A stretch of 64,000 nucleotides of DNA from JAFAGX01 sp035623255 (GCA_035623255.1 DASPTU010000041.1:1-64000), one strand, 5' to 3'. Numbered from the stretch's first letter, positions 35,406 to 44,305 are shown. Notes: a model not told the origin generated them from the sequence alone. Program-made: numbers and translations.

Positions 35406-37112
35406 GTGGGTGTGCGCCTAATCGCCCGGGAAAAGGTGTCGATTCTTGTCTGCACCGTAGTGTTTCTAAACGCGATTGCGTCTTTTTCCCTGCCGCGCTG
35501 CCGCGCTCTGACCGCGGTTGGAGATGCCAGCCAATGTTTCCTAATATCGGTCGCACTGCTTTATCTCGTGACGATCGCAATCCGAGAGACTGACCGCCGA
35601 GCACGCTTGTTTTGGGGCCTTTTGTCGCTGGGGTTCGGGCTGTGGCTCGTTGTCCAAGTTCTTTGGACCTTTTTCGAGGTCTGGCTCGGTAAGGAAGTGC
35701 CGAACCCGTTCGTCGGGGACATCGCGTTGTTTCTGCATTTAGTTCCAATGATGGCAGCTTTGGCTGTGCGTCCGGATCGAGAACCCAGCGAATCCGCATC
35801 ACAAGTGGGAAGTCTGGACTTCACCTTGTTGCTTCTGTGGTGGCTTTATCTCTATCTCTTCGTGGTTATTCCCTGGCAGTATGTTTTGCCCAACGAGTTC
35901 ACTTATGGCCGAAGCTTCGATTTCCTCTATTTGCTTGAACATTTTGTCTTTCTCGCCTGCTTAAGCGCTGTGTGGTTGCAAAGCCGGGGTGCCTGGAGAG
36001 CCGTCTATGGCCACCTGCTCGGCGCTGCCACGTTGTACGCGGGAATTTCCATCGTTGCCGGCGTCGCCATCGATTTACACAAGTACTACACGGGCAGTAT
36101 TTACGACATTCCCCTCCTCAGCTCCATGGCCTGGTTCGTGGTTGCCGCAGCGCTGGCGGAAAAAATCAAACCCAAAGCAGAAGCGAGCAAGGGCACTGAC
36201 ACGGCCGCCGGCTGGGTTTCGATCCTGGCGGTGCTTGCGACGATCTCCTTACCCGTACTAGCGGGATGGGCGCTATACAACGAGACAATCCCCCATGCGG
36301 TGCGGGAATTTCGTATCGCCCTGACGCTGCTTACCGTAATTGCCATGGCAACAGTTACCTGGGCCAAGCAGCGTCGTCTGGATAAACAACTAGCACAGGC
36401 TTGCAAAGATCTGCGGGAGGACTCACTCACTGATTTGCTGACAGGAGCGAGAAACCGCCGATTCTTCAGCACAACGATTGAAGGCGATGCGAAGCAAGCC
36501 ATTCGGGCCTATTCTGCCCCTGGAACCACGCACGCGAAACGCAACCAGGACCTGGTCTTCTACCTCATTGACGCCGATTCTTTCAAAGACGTAAACGACC
36601 GCCTCGGCCATGATGCCGGCGATGAGGTGCTGGTGCAGATGGCGCAGCGCATCAGTTCTGCCATCCGATACTCCGACGTGCTCATCCGCTGGGGTGGTGA
36701 CGAATTCCTTGTACTCTCTCGCTACACCAATCGTGACGATTCAGTCTCGTTAGCGGCGCGCGTGCTCAACGCGATGGGAGATGAACCCTTCGAGCTGAGT
36801 CGCGGCGCGAGCATCCACTGTACTTGCTCGATCGGATGGGCGGTATTTCCGTGGCTCGCGCGCCAGCCGGAGGCGGTTCCGTACGACGACATTTTGCGCC
36901 TGGCAGATTCTGCCCTTTACGAAGCAAAAAAGGCAGGACGCAATCGTGGCATCGGGATGTTGCCCATGAGCGAGGACTGCGGGCTCAACCTCGGCGGTCT
37001 GGGAACGAAGCAAGCAAGGCTGGCCGAGCAATTGGGTGCACAAATAATTACCATTGAAGGTCACAACTCAGGGCAAACAAACTGTTCTGCCAAAGCGTTC
37101 ACCGCTACCTAA
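35406..37112 (+). CDS. Membrane diguanylate cyclase (GGDEF)
   Basis: The 568-residue product makes cyclic di-GMP from two GTP. About nine hydrophobic segments fill residues 20-320 and form an unclassified membrane sensor. A GGDEF domain follows (about 345-520), beginning DSLTDLLTGARNRRFF and carrying the intact catalytic motif RWGGDEFLVLSRY. An inserted loop rich in charged residues (about 365-385) precedes FYLIDADSFKDVND. The start is a GTG. The PilZ protein at 21067 is one possible reader of its product. It is followed by a lone receiver gene 162 bases later, which may be a partner. Confidence 0.92.
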   Translation: MGVRLIAREKVSILVCTVVFLNAIASFSLPRCRALTAVGDASQCFLISVALLYLVTIAIRETDRRARLFWGLLSLGFGLWLVVQVLWTFFEVWLGKEVPNPFVGDIALFLHLVPMMAALAVRPDREPSESASQVGSLDFTLLLLWWLYLYLFVVIPWQYVLPNEFTYGRSFDFLYLLEHFVFLACLSAVWLQSRGAWRAVYGHLLGAATLYAGISIVAGVAIDLHKYYTGSIYDIPLLSSMAWFVVAAALAEKIKPKAEASKGTDTAAGWVSILAVLATISLPVLAGWALYNETIPHAVREFRIALTLLTVIAMATVTWAKQRRLDKQLAQACKDLREDSLTDLLTGARNRRFFSTTIEGDAKQAIRAYSAPGTTHAKRNQDLVFYLIDADSFKDVNDRLGHDAGDEVLVQMAQRISSAIRYSDVLIRWGGDEFLVLSRYTNRDDSVSLAARVLNAMGDEPFELSRGASIHCTCSIGWAVFPWLARQPEAVPYDDILRLADSALYEAKKAGRNRGIGMLPMSEDCGLNLGGLGTKQARLAEQLGAQIITIEGHNSGQTNCSAKAFTAT

Positions 37113-37274
37113 GTCCCCGCAAGCCACATGTATTTTTTGTTGCGAGTCTCCGTACATCGTTTGTGCCAGCCCCTTAGGACACCGGAGCCATTGTTAACCG
37201 TTCGAAATCCGTCGTAATAATGCCTCTAACTAATCGTCAGAGCTCACCGGTCGCGATTAGCACTTGTTTACTAT

Positions 37275-37757
37275 ATGGCAAACTCCAATTCAGGACGAAA
37301 AGTTGTCATGACGCCGACAGAAACGCAGCATTCTGCCTTTCAAAGCGCAGTTTCTACAGTCAGAATCCTGGTCGCCGATGATCACGAAGTAATGCGGTTG
37401 GGAATGAGGAATCTCCTCGAGACTCAGCCGCACTGGGAGGTCTGCGCCGAAGCCAGCAATGGCAAGGAGGCGGTGGAAAAAACTGCTGAATGCAACCCGG
37501 ATGTGGTGATTCTGGACATCACCATGCCTACCATGAACGGGCTCGAGGCCGCCAATCGCATTTCCACTTCGCACCCCCAAATTCCGATAATCCTCTTTTC
37601 ACTGCACTTGGCAAACGACATGATCAATACGTTAAAGTGCCCAACCATCCGCGGGGCGGTCAGCAAGGGAGAAGCGGGTCGCGATCTGGTTGACGCTGTT
37701 GATGCGGTCCTGAATGGCGGTACGTTTTTCCGCGGCAAGAAGGCTTTCCCCGGCTGA
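37275..37757 (+). CDS. Stand-alone NarL-type response regulator receiver
   Basis: The 160-residue product is a receiver domain (about 29-150). It has the acidic pair in LVADDHEV, the phosphorylation site in VVILDITMPTMNG and the lysine in AVSKGEAGRD. It is closest to NarL/FixJ receivers but has no DNA-binding helix-turn-helix; the product ends at residue 160 after KKAFPG. It may act through protein contact, or the gene may have lost its output domain. The 28-residue leader before the domain is low in complexity and suggests that a later start is possible. Confidence 0.8.
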   Translation: MANSNSGRKVVMTPTETQHSAFQSAVSTVRILVADDHEVMRLGMRNLLETQPHWEVCAEASNGKEAVEKTAECNPDVVILDITMPTMNGLEAANRISTSHPQIPIILFSLHLANDMINTLKCPTIRGAVSKGEAGRDLVDAVDAVLNGGTFFRGKKAFPG

Positions 37758-38328
37758 TTCCCGCCAATTCCATCTTCGGTGATTGTGCCGCGAGTTGAGT
37801 TCTCCCAGTGGCGAGCTTTCCGTCTGTACTTTCGTCCGGGAAGAATCCGATAAGAACAGTTTGGGGAGTGAGGCTTTGCCTAATCGCAAAATTGGAGGAT
37901 CGAAACTTAGGGAGGCGGCAGGCGTCGGGGGAAAAAGGGGAGGTAACCAACGCCTGCCTTCCGTCTCCTTCGCGTTGGGGTAGTCTTATTGATACTCGAA
38001 CGGGGCGGCGCCGCATATCGGGCGGATACTGTATTTTTCAACCTACAACTCCTGGCTCTGGCTTTCGCTCAATCGCATTTGGCCGACCAGCCGTGTCTCC
38101 AGAGAGCACGCATGTAACCGGCTCAATCTGCATGATTTCCCGGGACCACATACGCGACGTTCCCGATATTCATCCGTGGTTAGTCAGATTAGGGTTGCAG
38201 GTGCAGGGACGATGGCGGCGCGGTTTTTGTCGTTTCCCGCTTGGGCGTAGCCGAAGACCAACGATGTCAGGTGAAGCCACGCCATCCGCCCCCGCCCAAA
38301 GCGGTGGTGCGCTGTTTTGAAAAATTCT
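37758..38328. other. Gap with no supported gene
   Basis: The 571 bases between the receiver gene and the minus-strand membrane protein gene contain only open frames with irregular composition and no domain pattern. I see no clear promoter, terminator, repeat or RNA. Confidence 0.5.
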
Positions 38329-38676
38329 TCACAGCTTAGTTAACAGGTACGAAGTTGCATCTGTAAGTATCAAAACGGCGCTGACCATCTGAAGTACAAA
38401 ACCGACAGCAACAAGATATATTCCCGAGAGCGACACTTCCTTGCGCTCCTGGTTGGGCGACAATTCCCCGCCTCTGCTTGCTTCTGCTAGGGCTTTCTCG
38501 CGCCTGAATGTCACGAAGTACCAAGCCACCAATGTTGCGCTCCCGAGGAAATCGATCAGCGAAAATGCGTGGTACCACTGTGTAATCAAGTAGGTCCCGT
38601 AGGCGGCAAAAACAGTACCCACAACGCCTAAGAACGCAGCGATGAATTCTATCCATGCCTTGCAGATTTCACTCAT
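38329..38676 (-). CDS. Small three-helix membrane protein linked to a toxin-antitoxin operon
   Basis: The 115-residue product has about three hydrophobic segments (15-30, 40-55 and 90-110) separated by a charged loop (RREKALAEASRGGELSPNQERK). It resembles no family I can name. Its ATG follows the stop of the RelE-type toxin gene by three bases, so it is likely cotranscribed with the toxin-antitoxin pair. A role as an accessory membrane partner would be a guess. Confidence 0.65.
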   Translation of the reverse strand: MSEICKAWIEFIAAFLGVVGTVFAAYGTYLITQWYHAFSLIDFLGSATLVAWYFVTFRREKALAEASRGGELSPNQERKEVSLSGIYLVAVGFVLQMVSAVLILTDATSYLLTKL

Positions 38677-38679
38677 CGG

Positions 38680-38931
38680 CTAACTGCTCTCACGTTCTAT
38701 CTGGAGCACGTGGATGACGGGATTGCCCTTTTGATAGAGGATTCGCCAGGGGCCACCCCAGACTACATAGGCGTCCTGATACTGCTGAAATGGAACTTCC
38801 TCTCCAATATCTGGATTTTCTGAAATACTTTTTAGGGTTGCCTTGACTACATCTTTGTCCGCAGAGGAAGGAGACTGACTATAGAATTTCTTCAGTGTAG
38901 ACTTGGGAATTTCGATCCGGCGGCTTACCAT
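38680..38931 (-). CDS. RelE/ParE-type toxin
   Basis: The 83-residue product has the RelE/ParE beta-sheet layout. The C-terminal half shows the family pattern VVWGGPWRILYQKGNPVIHVLQIERE, with basic and aromatic residues (Arg, Tyr) expected in the active site. RelE-type toxins cleave mRNA on the ribosome, while ParE types poison gyrase; the sequence does not decide between them. The ATG abuts the antitoxin stop with no spacer. Confidence 0.72.
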   Translation of the reverse strand: MVSRRIEIPKSTLKKFYSQSPSSADKDVVKATLKSISENPDIGEEVPFQQYQDAYVVWGGPWRILYQKGNPVIHVLQIERESS

Positions 38932-39144
38932 TCATGGCAGGCTTTTTGCCGTCGTGGTTTCCGCAAAAGCCTCCTCCAACGACACAGTGTCCCCGTTCTC
39001 GATGTCTTTAAACGCATCTTCGACATCTTGCAACACTTCCGGATCATTGGCGATTTCTGCAGCTATTTGCTCTTCCAAACTTTTGCGAGGGCGTCTCAAG
39101 GTAGATGAACGCGCCATTTTAGCGGCCTTTCTGCGAATGCTCAC
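38932..39144 (-). CDS. Antitoxin-like protein paired with the RelE-type toxin
   Basis: The 70-residue acidic-tailed protein starts at a GTG with GGAGG upstream. It has a basic N-terminal part (SIRRKAAKMARSSTLRRPRKS), followed by a Glu/Asp-rich helix (QDVEDAFKDIENGDTVSLEE). This order fits a DNA-binding front and a toxin-neutralising tail. I recognise no named antitoxin family. It sits immediately upstream of the toxin gene, the standard antitoxin-first order. Confidence 0.65.
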   Translation of the reverse strand: MSIRRKAAKMARSSTLRRPRKSLEEQIAAEIANDPEVLQDVEDAFKDIENGDTVSLEEAFAETTTAKSLP

Positions 39145-39504
39145 GGTAGTCCTCCAGAAGTCTCCTTGTCAAGGCTCCCATCAGTGTGTCTGACTTCCAA
39201 GTTACGACAGTGATTACGACCAACTGTATACCACCATGCTCCTGTTAGGCATGTAAATTGCTCATCAAGTTCTCCATTGTTTAATGATACAAACATCGAT
39301 ATATTGGTTGCATGCTTGACCGCGTTAGCATACAAGCGACGACTATCCAGTTACTTAAACGATTCTCAGTTAGGTTGTGAGGGCACTGTGTCAATATGGG
39401 AACATGCCTAGACGCTCAAGCAGGGGAGATGTAGCCCAAAACGCGCTGAGGGCGGAGAGCAACTGATCGGCGCACCTTTGAGGTGAGAGCGCGAGATTGT
39501 GAGG
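39145..39504. other. A+T-richer gap with no supported gene
   Basis: This 360-base segment is visibly richer in A+T than its neighbours and should contain the toxin-antitoxin promoter. A 64-residue minus-strand frame ends in the antitoxin start (GTGA overlap), but it has no recognisable protein pattern and was not called. Confidence 0.45.
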
Positions 39505-39666
39505 ATGCCGCGTAAGAAGAATCCGGCAGCCGTAGCACTCGGAAAGCTCGGCGGAATGAAGGGTGGCCGGGCTCGGGCTGCGAAATTATCGCCGGAGCAG
39601 CGAAAACAGATTGCCCGGCGTGCCGCGCTAGCACGCTGGGGCAAAGAAAAAGACGCGCCCGGGTGA
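39505..39666 (+). CDS. Small basic protein with GGMKGG and RRAALARWG motifs
   Basis: The 53-residue protein begins MPRKKNPAAVALGKLGGMKG and ends LARWGKEKDAPG. It belongs to a widespread group of short basic proteins with a glycine-rich front and a Lys/Arg helix (SPEQRKQIARRAALARWGK). No function is established that I can state; nucleic-acid binding is plausible from charge. GAGG lies right before the ATG. It is too short for common gene callers, which may be why it is easily missed. Confidence 0.75.
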   Translation: MPRKKNPAAVALGKLGGMKGGRARAAKLSPEQRKQIARRAALARWGKEKDAPG

Positions 39667-39728
39667 TTGCCACCTCAGTAGAAGGAAGCAGTATCCGTAG
39701 CACCGTTCGGATGACTGATTCTTAAAAG

Positions 39729-40469
39729 TCAGGCTCGAAGTCTCAGCAGCAGTGTGTTGGCTCTGCGAAACCAGCCGCGCTCCCGACGGCGCTGGTAAGC
39801 CGGCATGGTGGGTTTCTTCTCCAGAATGCGTTGCGCCCATTCCCGCGCTTCCTCTTTTCGTTGCTGAGCAGCCAAGAAAGAAGCGTAGTTGTAGTAGATT
39901 TCCGATGATGTCGAAGTTTTCACCACTTCGCGAAACAGGGCTTCAGCCTTCTCGGCTTGTCCGGTATTTGCATAGGCGTGAGCGAGCAGAGCCACAGCCC
40001 GTTGAAAGTCGTATTTGGGATCTTTCGCTACCACCCGTTCGAGGTCGGAAACCGCGGCCTCGAAATCTCCCAACTCGATCTCCGCAATTCCGCGCCGATA
40101 GAAAGGGTCGGGCGAATCGGTTCGAGTCGAGATTGCCTGGTCGAAGCACTGGCGTGCCCGCGAAAACTTCCCTTCTTCCAGATAGAGGTCCGCCAGTTCC
40201 TCATAGTTTCCGGCCGACGGATTGTCGAGAATCGCCGACTCCAGTTCATGAATTCTCTTGCGCCGAGGAAATGCCTTGAACGATTGCCGCATCAAGCCGG
40301 CATCCGGAATGACTTCCGCCACCATATAAATGATGGCTCCAAGGCCACCGAAGAAAATGATGATCCACAGCCAGTAGCCGTCCGGGCGCCGGCGTATGAA
40401 GTGCACAATCGCGACTGCCTGGAGAATGATTCCCCACCAGGGGAACAGATGGAAAAAAAGTGATGCCAT
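39729..40469 (-). CDS. Membrane-anchored tetratricopeptide-repeat protein
   Basis: The 246-residue protein has two membrane segments at the start (MASLFFHLFPWWGIILQAVA and LWIIIFFGGLGAIIYMVAEV). A run of TPR helices follows (about 85-215), for example NYEELADLYLEEGKFSRARQ, FYRRGIAEIELGDFEAAVSD and ALLAHAYANTGQAEKAEALF. TPRs serve as protein-binding scaffolds, here probably facing the cytoplasm. It is divergent from the HAD phosphatase gene, with only 34 bases between starts, so the two share one short promoter region. Confidence 0.88.
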   Translation of the reverse strand: MASLFFHLFPWWGIILQAVAIVHFIRRRPDGYWLWIIIFFGGLGAIIYMVAEVIPDAGLMRQSFKAFPRRKRIHELESAILDNPSAGNYEELADLYLEEGKFSRARQCFDQAISTRTDSPDPFYRRGIAEIELGDFEAAVSDLERVVAKDPKYDFQRAVALLAHAYANTGQAEKAEALFREVVKTSTSSEIYYNYASFLAAQQRKEEAREWAQRILEKKPTMPAYQRRRERGWFRRANTLLLRLRA

Positions 40470-40503
40470 CGGGTTGCTGCGAACTATAGCAGGTCAGGTG
40501 TGG

Positions 40504-41376
40504 ATGTTAAAATTCACTGTGGTGACGCCCTCCATTCGCTTGTTGGCCGTCGATATTGACGGCACGCTGCTCAATCCTCAATTTCAAATCTCCGGCGCCG
40601 ATGCCGCGGCATTGCGCAACGCCCATGAAGAGAGCGTAGAAGTCATCCTGGTCACCGGTCGGCGGCACACCTTTGCGTTGCCGATTGCACAACAGCTTGG
40701 GTTTGATCTTTGGGTGGTCAGCTCGAACGGCGCTATCACGAGATCCCTGAGGGGTGAAACTTTTCATCGTGACCTGCTCCCGCTTGAAACCTGCCGCCAG
40801 CTGTGCATGGCTATGCGCGAGTTCCGCGGCAATACCGTGCTTACTTTCGATAGAGATGGCAGAGGAGCCATTGTGCTGGAGCATTTGCGCGACTTGGATG
40901 GGAGCATCAGGCGCTGGCTGGAAAAAAACATGCAGTACATCGAGTTTGTCATTCCAATCGAAGACTCATTGACCACCGATCCAGTCCAAGCCATGTTTTG
41001 CGGCCCGATTGCCCGCATGCATCAGGCGCTTGAAGGCTTGGCGAATTGCGGGCTGGAAAACAAGATCACCGTCCTGCGCACCGAGTATCCGCTGCGGGAT
41101 CTTTCGATTGTGGACGTGCTGAATCAAGGTTGCTCCAAAGGCCACGCGCTCAAACGCTGGGCCGATTACCGGGGCATCCCCCGGGAGCAGGTCATGGCCA
41201 TTGGTGATAACTACAATGACATCGAAATGCTTGCCTTTGCCGGAGTGCCGTTTATCATGGGGAATGCCTGCGACGAACTACGGGCAAAAGGCTGGGCGGT
41301 AACCCTGCCGAACGATCAAAATGGGGTAGCAGCAGCCGTAGAGCAAGTGCTTGGCAGGGCGGGACTCGGTGTCTGA
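40504..41376 (+). CDS. Cof-type HAD phosphatase
   Basis: The 290-residue product has the HAD motifs in order. These are motif I LLAVDIDGTLLN (nucleophile Asp), motif II in VILVTGRRH, a lysine near KGHALKRWADY and motif IV MAIGDNYNDIEML. A large cap domain (about 85-200) marks the Cof/type IIB subfamily, which dephosphorylates sugar phosphates or flavin precursors. I chose the ATG at 40504 because the longer frame runs into the upstream gene. Its TGA lies inside the start of the lytic transglycosylase gene, so the pair is coupled. Confidence 0.9.
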   Translation: MLKFTVVTPSIRLLAVDIDGTLLNPQFQISGADAAALRNAHEESVEVILVTGRRHTFALPIAQQLGFDLWVVSSNGAITRSLRGETFHRDLLPLETCRQLCMAMREFRGNTVLTFDRDGRGAIVLEHLRDLDGSIRRWLEKNMQYIEFVIPIEDSLTTDPVQAMFCGPIARMHQALEGLANCGLENKITVLRTEYPLRDLSIVDVLNQGCSKGHALKRWADYRGIPREQVMAIGDNYNDIEMLAFAGVPFIMGNACDELRAKGWAVTLPNDQNGVAAAVEQVLGRAGLGV

Positions 41377-42190
41377 CTTGGCATCCAGCGGGAAACGGCA
41401 AACCCAGCATCTGGTGATTGCAATCAAGCGCGCGTCAGCCGCGCGATGCCTCCGGTCTCTTTCGCTGTGTCTCAGCGGTTTTTGTCTTCTGTTGCTTGTT
41501 CCCTGTTCGTTCGCCGCGGAAGTGGCCGTCCTGCATAACGGATTTTCTATTCGGCATCAGCGCCGGGAGCTTGTGGGTTCGGTGACTCGTCTCTACCTCG
41601 GCGCGGACAATAGCGGATACGTAGATGTCCCGACAGCCGACATTGATCATTTCGAGCCGGATTTATCGCTTCCTACACCGACCCCGAGGAATTCCGCCCC
41701 ATTGCCTGACTTAGTGACGAGCACCAGTAGCCGCTACCATCTCGATCCCGATCTTGTAAACAGTGTGATTCGAGCAGAGAGCGGATTCAACGCCAAAGCT
41801 GTATCGCCGAAAGGCGCGCAGGGCCTGATGCAGCTCATGCCCTCGACCGCATCCAAACTCGGAGTATCAAACGCGTTTGATCCACGCGCTAATGTGGACG
41901 GCGGCACTCGCTATCTGCGCGCACTGCTTGAGCAATACAACTTCGATCTGCTGAAAGCGCTGGCTGCTTATAACGCAGGGCCGGCGCGGATCCAGCAGTA
42001 TCACGGGATACCACCCTATTACGAGACGCGCGCCTACGTCGCGAAAATTGTCCGCGATTTCAACAGCAAAAAACTGGCTGAACGGAAGCTCGCCAGCAAG
42101 AAGTCTGCCTACAGCAAGGCGCAACGGGCGCAGAAAACTCCCAACCAAACTTCCTCTCTGGCAGCGGCCACGCAACCCGGCCCGCGATAA
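41369..42190 (+). CDS. Exported lytic transglycosylase (SLT type)
   Basis: The enzyme cleaves peptidoglycan strands. It has a signal or membrane segment (SLSLCLSGFCLLLLVPCSFA) and a small N-terminal domain (EVAVLHNGFSIRHQRRELVG). The SLT catalytic domain shows the acid Glu in IRAESGFNAKAVSPKGAQGL, the LMQLMPSTA motif and AYNAGPARIQQY. A basic Lys/Gln-rich tail follows. The GTG at 41369 overlaps the HAD stop (frame GTGTCTGA); a TTG six codons further upstream is also possible. The periplasmic location follows from the signal. Confidence 0.88.
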   Translation: MSDLASSGKRQTQHLVIAIKRASAARCLRSLSLCLSGFCLLLLVPCSFAAEVAVLHNGFSIRHQRRELVGSVTRLYLGADNSGYVDVPTADIDHFEPDLSLPTPTPRNSAPLPDLVTSTSSRYHLDPDLVNSVIRAESGFNAKAVSPKGAQGLMQLMPSTASKLGVSNAFDPRANVDGGTRYLRALLEQYNFDLLKALAAYNAGPARIQQYHGIPPYYETRAYVAKIVRDFNSKKLAERKLASKKSAYSKAQRAQKTPNQTSSLAAATQPGPR

Positions 42191-42200
42191 TTCTTCTCTT

Positions 42201-43211
42201 TCACGCTTGGGAGGGGACATCACTCAAGATCAATTCGGTTGGGTCTACTGCAGCCGACTCCCCAAGACCCGGAGTATTTGTCGGGTAATTTATCGCCTCG
42301 ACCTTCGTTGGTTCCGGCAATTCCAGAATTGCCACATAGGCGGCGAGCCGTCCAATGTAAAGAAAATCAGCAGCGGCGAAGTATAGAAGTGTTACCAGCA
42401 GCACACCGCCCAGCACGACACCTGCGGGAAGCACTCCAGCGAATCCCAGGGGAAAGGCGACCACGGACGTCGCCAGCAGGAACACGGCAATGTGTCCCAC
42501 ACCGAACCAGCTCCCTGCGGCCAGCACTGATGCTGTACGTCGCCGGCAGAGATCGACAGCAGAGGCAATAGCGTCGAACGTGCTTCTGCCGTCAGCGACG
42601 ACAAAGACTGCTGCTAACGAAAGAAACCAATTGAGAATCGACCACGCCAGCCACACAAGAAGAGTGATGGCACTGATGACTAGAAATGCGCTTCCCGGTG
42701 CTGGATTACTGGCCGGGGAAATCAACGATCCAATCACAAATGCGCTCACACAACCAAGTGCGGCCGCGAGCGTCACTACTACGCGGAAGAAACTGAGACC
42801 GAACAAAGAACGTAACAGCACACCGCTTACTTGCCTCGAGGCCATCGTCGCGTCCTCGCGAAAATAGCTGAACAATGACTTGAGTGTCGATGCACGAGCG
42901 AGCGAACAAAGGGTTACCCATGCGATTGCCAAAACTGCCGTCAGCAGAAGAACAGCTTCCATCGCCCGAAATGCGCTATCGCGAAATATGTGTGCAATCG
43001 CGTTGACGATCAGAGTCGGCTGCCGCGTCCTGAGCAGGAAAAGATCGCGGCCGCTTATCGTCAGGCTTTTCAGATACTGGGTCACGGCAAAAGCCAGCCC
43101 AAACAAGCAAGCCGCGCCGAAGCTCCAGCGCCAGGCAATCTCTGCAAGCCCGAAAGATGGCTCCCGCAGCATGACGCGAAAGCCTTCCAGCGTAGGAGAA
43201 TTGGATTTCAT
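42201..43211 (-). CDS. Multi-pass membrane protein, unknown function
   Basis: The 336-residue product has about six hydrophobic segments (near 25-45, 85-105, 140-175, 180-205, 240-280 and 285-300). A soluble C-terminal tail has the sequence AINYPTNTPGLGESAAVDPT. The N-terminal part carries LEGFRVMLREPSFGLAEIAW. Similar proteins are common in acidobacteria, but I know no function. It converges with the transglycosylase gene with ten bases between stops, and is followed upstream by TPR and OmpA genes on the same strand. Confidence 0.8.
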   Translation of the reverse strand: MKSNSPTLEGFRVMLREPSFGLAEIAWRWSFGAACLFGLAFAVTQYLKSLTISGRDLFLLRTRQPTLIVNAIAHIFRDSAFRAMEAVLLLTAVLAIAWVTLCSLARASTLKSLFSYFREDATMASRQVSGVLLRSLFGLSFFRVVVTLAAALGCVSAFVIGSLISPASNPAPGSAFLVISAITLLVWLAWSILNWFLSLAAVFVVADGRSTFDAIASAVDLCRRRTASVLAAGSWFGVGHIAVFLLATSVVAFPLGFAGVLPAGVVLGGVLLVTLLYFAAADFLYIGRLAAYVAILELPEPTKVEAINYPTNTPGLGESAAVDPTELILSDVPSQA

Positions 43212-43273
43212 CCCACTGAATTATCTCAGGATCGGTGACCAGATTCTGTGAGTTGCGGCCCCCCGTGTCACGT

Positions 43274-43870
43274 TCACTTTGGAGCGGTGTTGGCGGAGGT
43301 CTGCTTGGCCGCACTTTCAAGCTTTTCGATTGACTTCTTAGCCTGCTTGGCAAACGGCCCGTCCGGCAGGATTCTCAGATATTCCTTGTAGTGGGTAAGA
43401 GCTTCTTCGGGCTGATGCAGTTTCTCGTAGCACTGGGCCATTCGGAAATTGGCTACGGCATCGTTCTGCTTGTAAATCAGCGCGTCCTGATAACGTGCCA
43501 GCGCACCTTTGTAGTTCCCCTGCTTCAGGTAGTAATCGCCGACCTCGTCGTCTTTCATGGCCCGGTAGGGGTTCCAGGGATGCATTTCTCCCACATCGCC
43601 GGCCATGTTGGTCATGTCCTCAGGGGAGGAAGACAGAGGGGCCGATGGTGGGGCTGTGCTGCTATTGGGATGATTCTTGGCATCGTCTTTCGGTGGGCTC
43701 AGATCAATGCGCGTGTCGCGGCTGGAGCTTTCGCCGGCTTCCGCGCTGCGTCCGTGTGACTTTTGCTGATCGGCCTGGGTCGGCGATTGATTCTGGTTGG
43801 CGTCCTGCTGAGACAGGCCCCATTGGCAAACGCACAATAAGAGGATTGCAACAAGAATCCAAAACCGCAT
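43274..43870 (-). CDS. Exported tetratricopeptide protein
   Basis: The 198-residue product starts with a signal peptide (MRFWILVAILLLCVCQWGLS). A Gln/Ser/Asp-rich low-complexity linker follows (about 22-90). Two or three TPR units come next (VGDYYLKQGNYKGALARYQD, ANFRMAQCYEKLHQPEEALT, then KEYLRILPDGPFAKQAKKS). The ATG at 43870 was chosen because the longer frame adds 80 residues with no protein pattern. The layout resembles YbgF/BamD-like envelope scaffolds. It could work with the OmpA lipoprotein encoded nearby on the same strand, but no direct sign links them. Confidence 0.8.
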   Translation of the reverse strand: MRFWILVAILLLCVCQWGLSQQDANQNQSPTQADQQKSHGRSAEAGESSSRDTRIDLSPPKDDAKNHPNSSTAPPSAPLSSSPEDMTNMAGDVGEMHPWNPYRAMKDDEVGDYYLKQGNYKGALARYQDALIYKQNDAVANFRMAQCYEKLHQPEEALTHYKEYLRILPDGPFAKQAKKSIEKLESAAKQTSANTAPK

Positions 43871-43949
43871 TAACCTATTGTAACTCTCAGGCATTTGGCG
43901 TGAGTTTGCGGAGAAGGCTAGGCCCCTGCTGTCTCGGTGCGCGAGTATT

Positions 43950-44174
43950 TCAGGGTTTGGGCGAGCTTCGCGAAGCCACCCAGCCCAGAATCCCGAACGC
44001 TGGGACGAAATAGGGGAATATGCCATAAAGTGTGTCGCTGACCGAATGAGAATGCCGATCAACGGCGACGAACACCTGCAGGCAGAACAACAGCGTAACC
44101 ACTGTCGCAACCCAGCCCTGCCAGGAAACCGGACGATAAATCCATCCCCAGGACTTAAACCACAACGCTCTCAT
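43950..44174 (-). CDS. Small two-helix membrane protein
   Basis: The 74-residue product has an aromatic-rich front (RALWFKSWGWIYRPVSWQGW) and two hydrophobic segments (about 20-38 and 48-66). It ends in a short charged tail. I have seen similar short Trp-rich membrane proteins in related genomes but cannot give a function. It lies between the OmpA and TPR genes on the same strand, 79 bases upstream of the TPR start. Confidence 0.6.
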   Translation of the reverse strand: MRALWFKSWGWIYRPVSWQGWVATVVTLLFCLQVFVAVDRHSHSVSDTLYGIFPYFVPAFGILGWVASRSSPKP

Positions 44175-44240
44175 ACGTGTCGTCTCGTGGAAGATCTCAC
44201 TGTAAGGATTCTAAGCGAACAGATTTGGAGAGCGGGCAAG

Positions 44241-44268
44241 AAAAAAGGCCATTCAAAATGAATGGCCT
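44241..44268 (-). terminator. Rho-independent terminator of the OmpA lipoprotein gene
   Basis: The stem AGGCCATT/AATGGCCT with a short loop is followed on the minus strand by six T residues. It lies 38 bases after the stop of the gene at 44306. Confidence 0.8.
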
Positions 44269-44305
44269 GTGCTGGCGAAGTCCTCCGGGGAGGAGGGAAA
44301 GCTTT

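Noticed and set aside
37808..38320. A 170-codon open frame in the gap after the receiver gene.
   Set aside because: Composition is irregular, with many Arg, Ser and Gly residues and no domain pattern or ribosome site.
39141..39335. A 64-residue minus-strand frame whose stop overlaps the antitoxin start.
   Set aside because: No recognisable protein pattern; the overlap may be chance.
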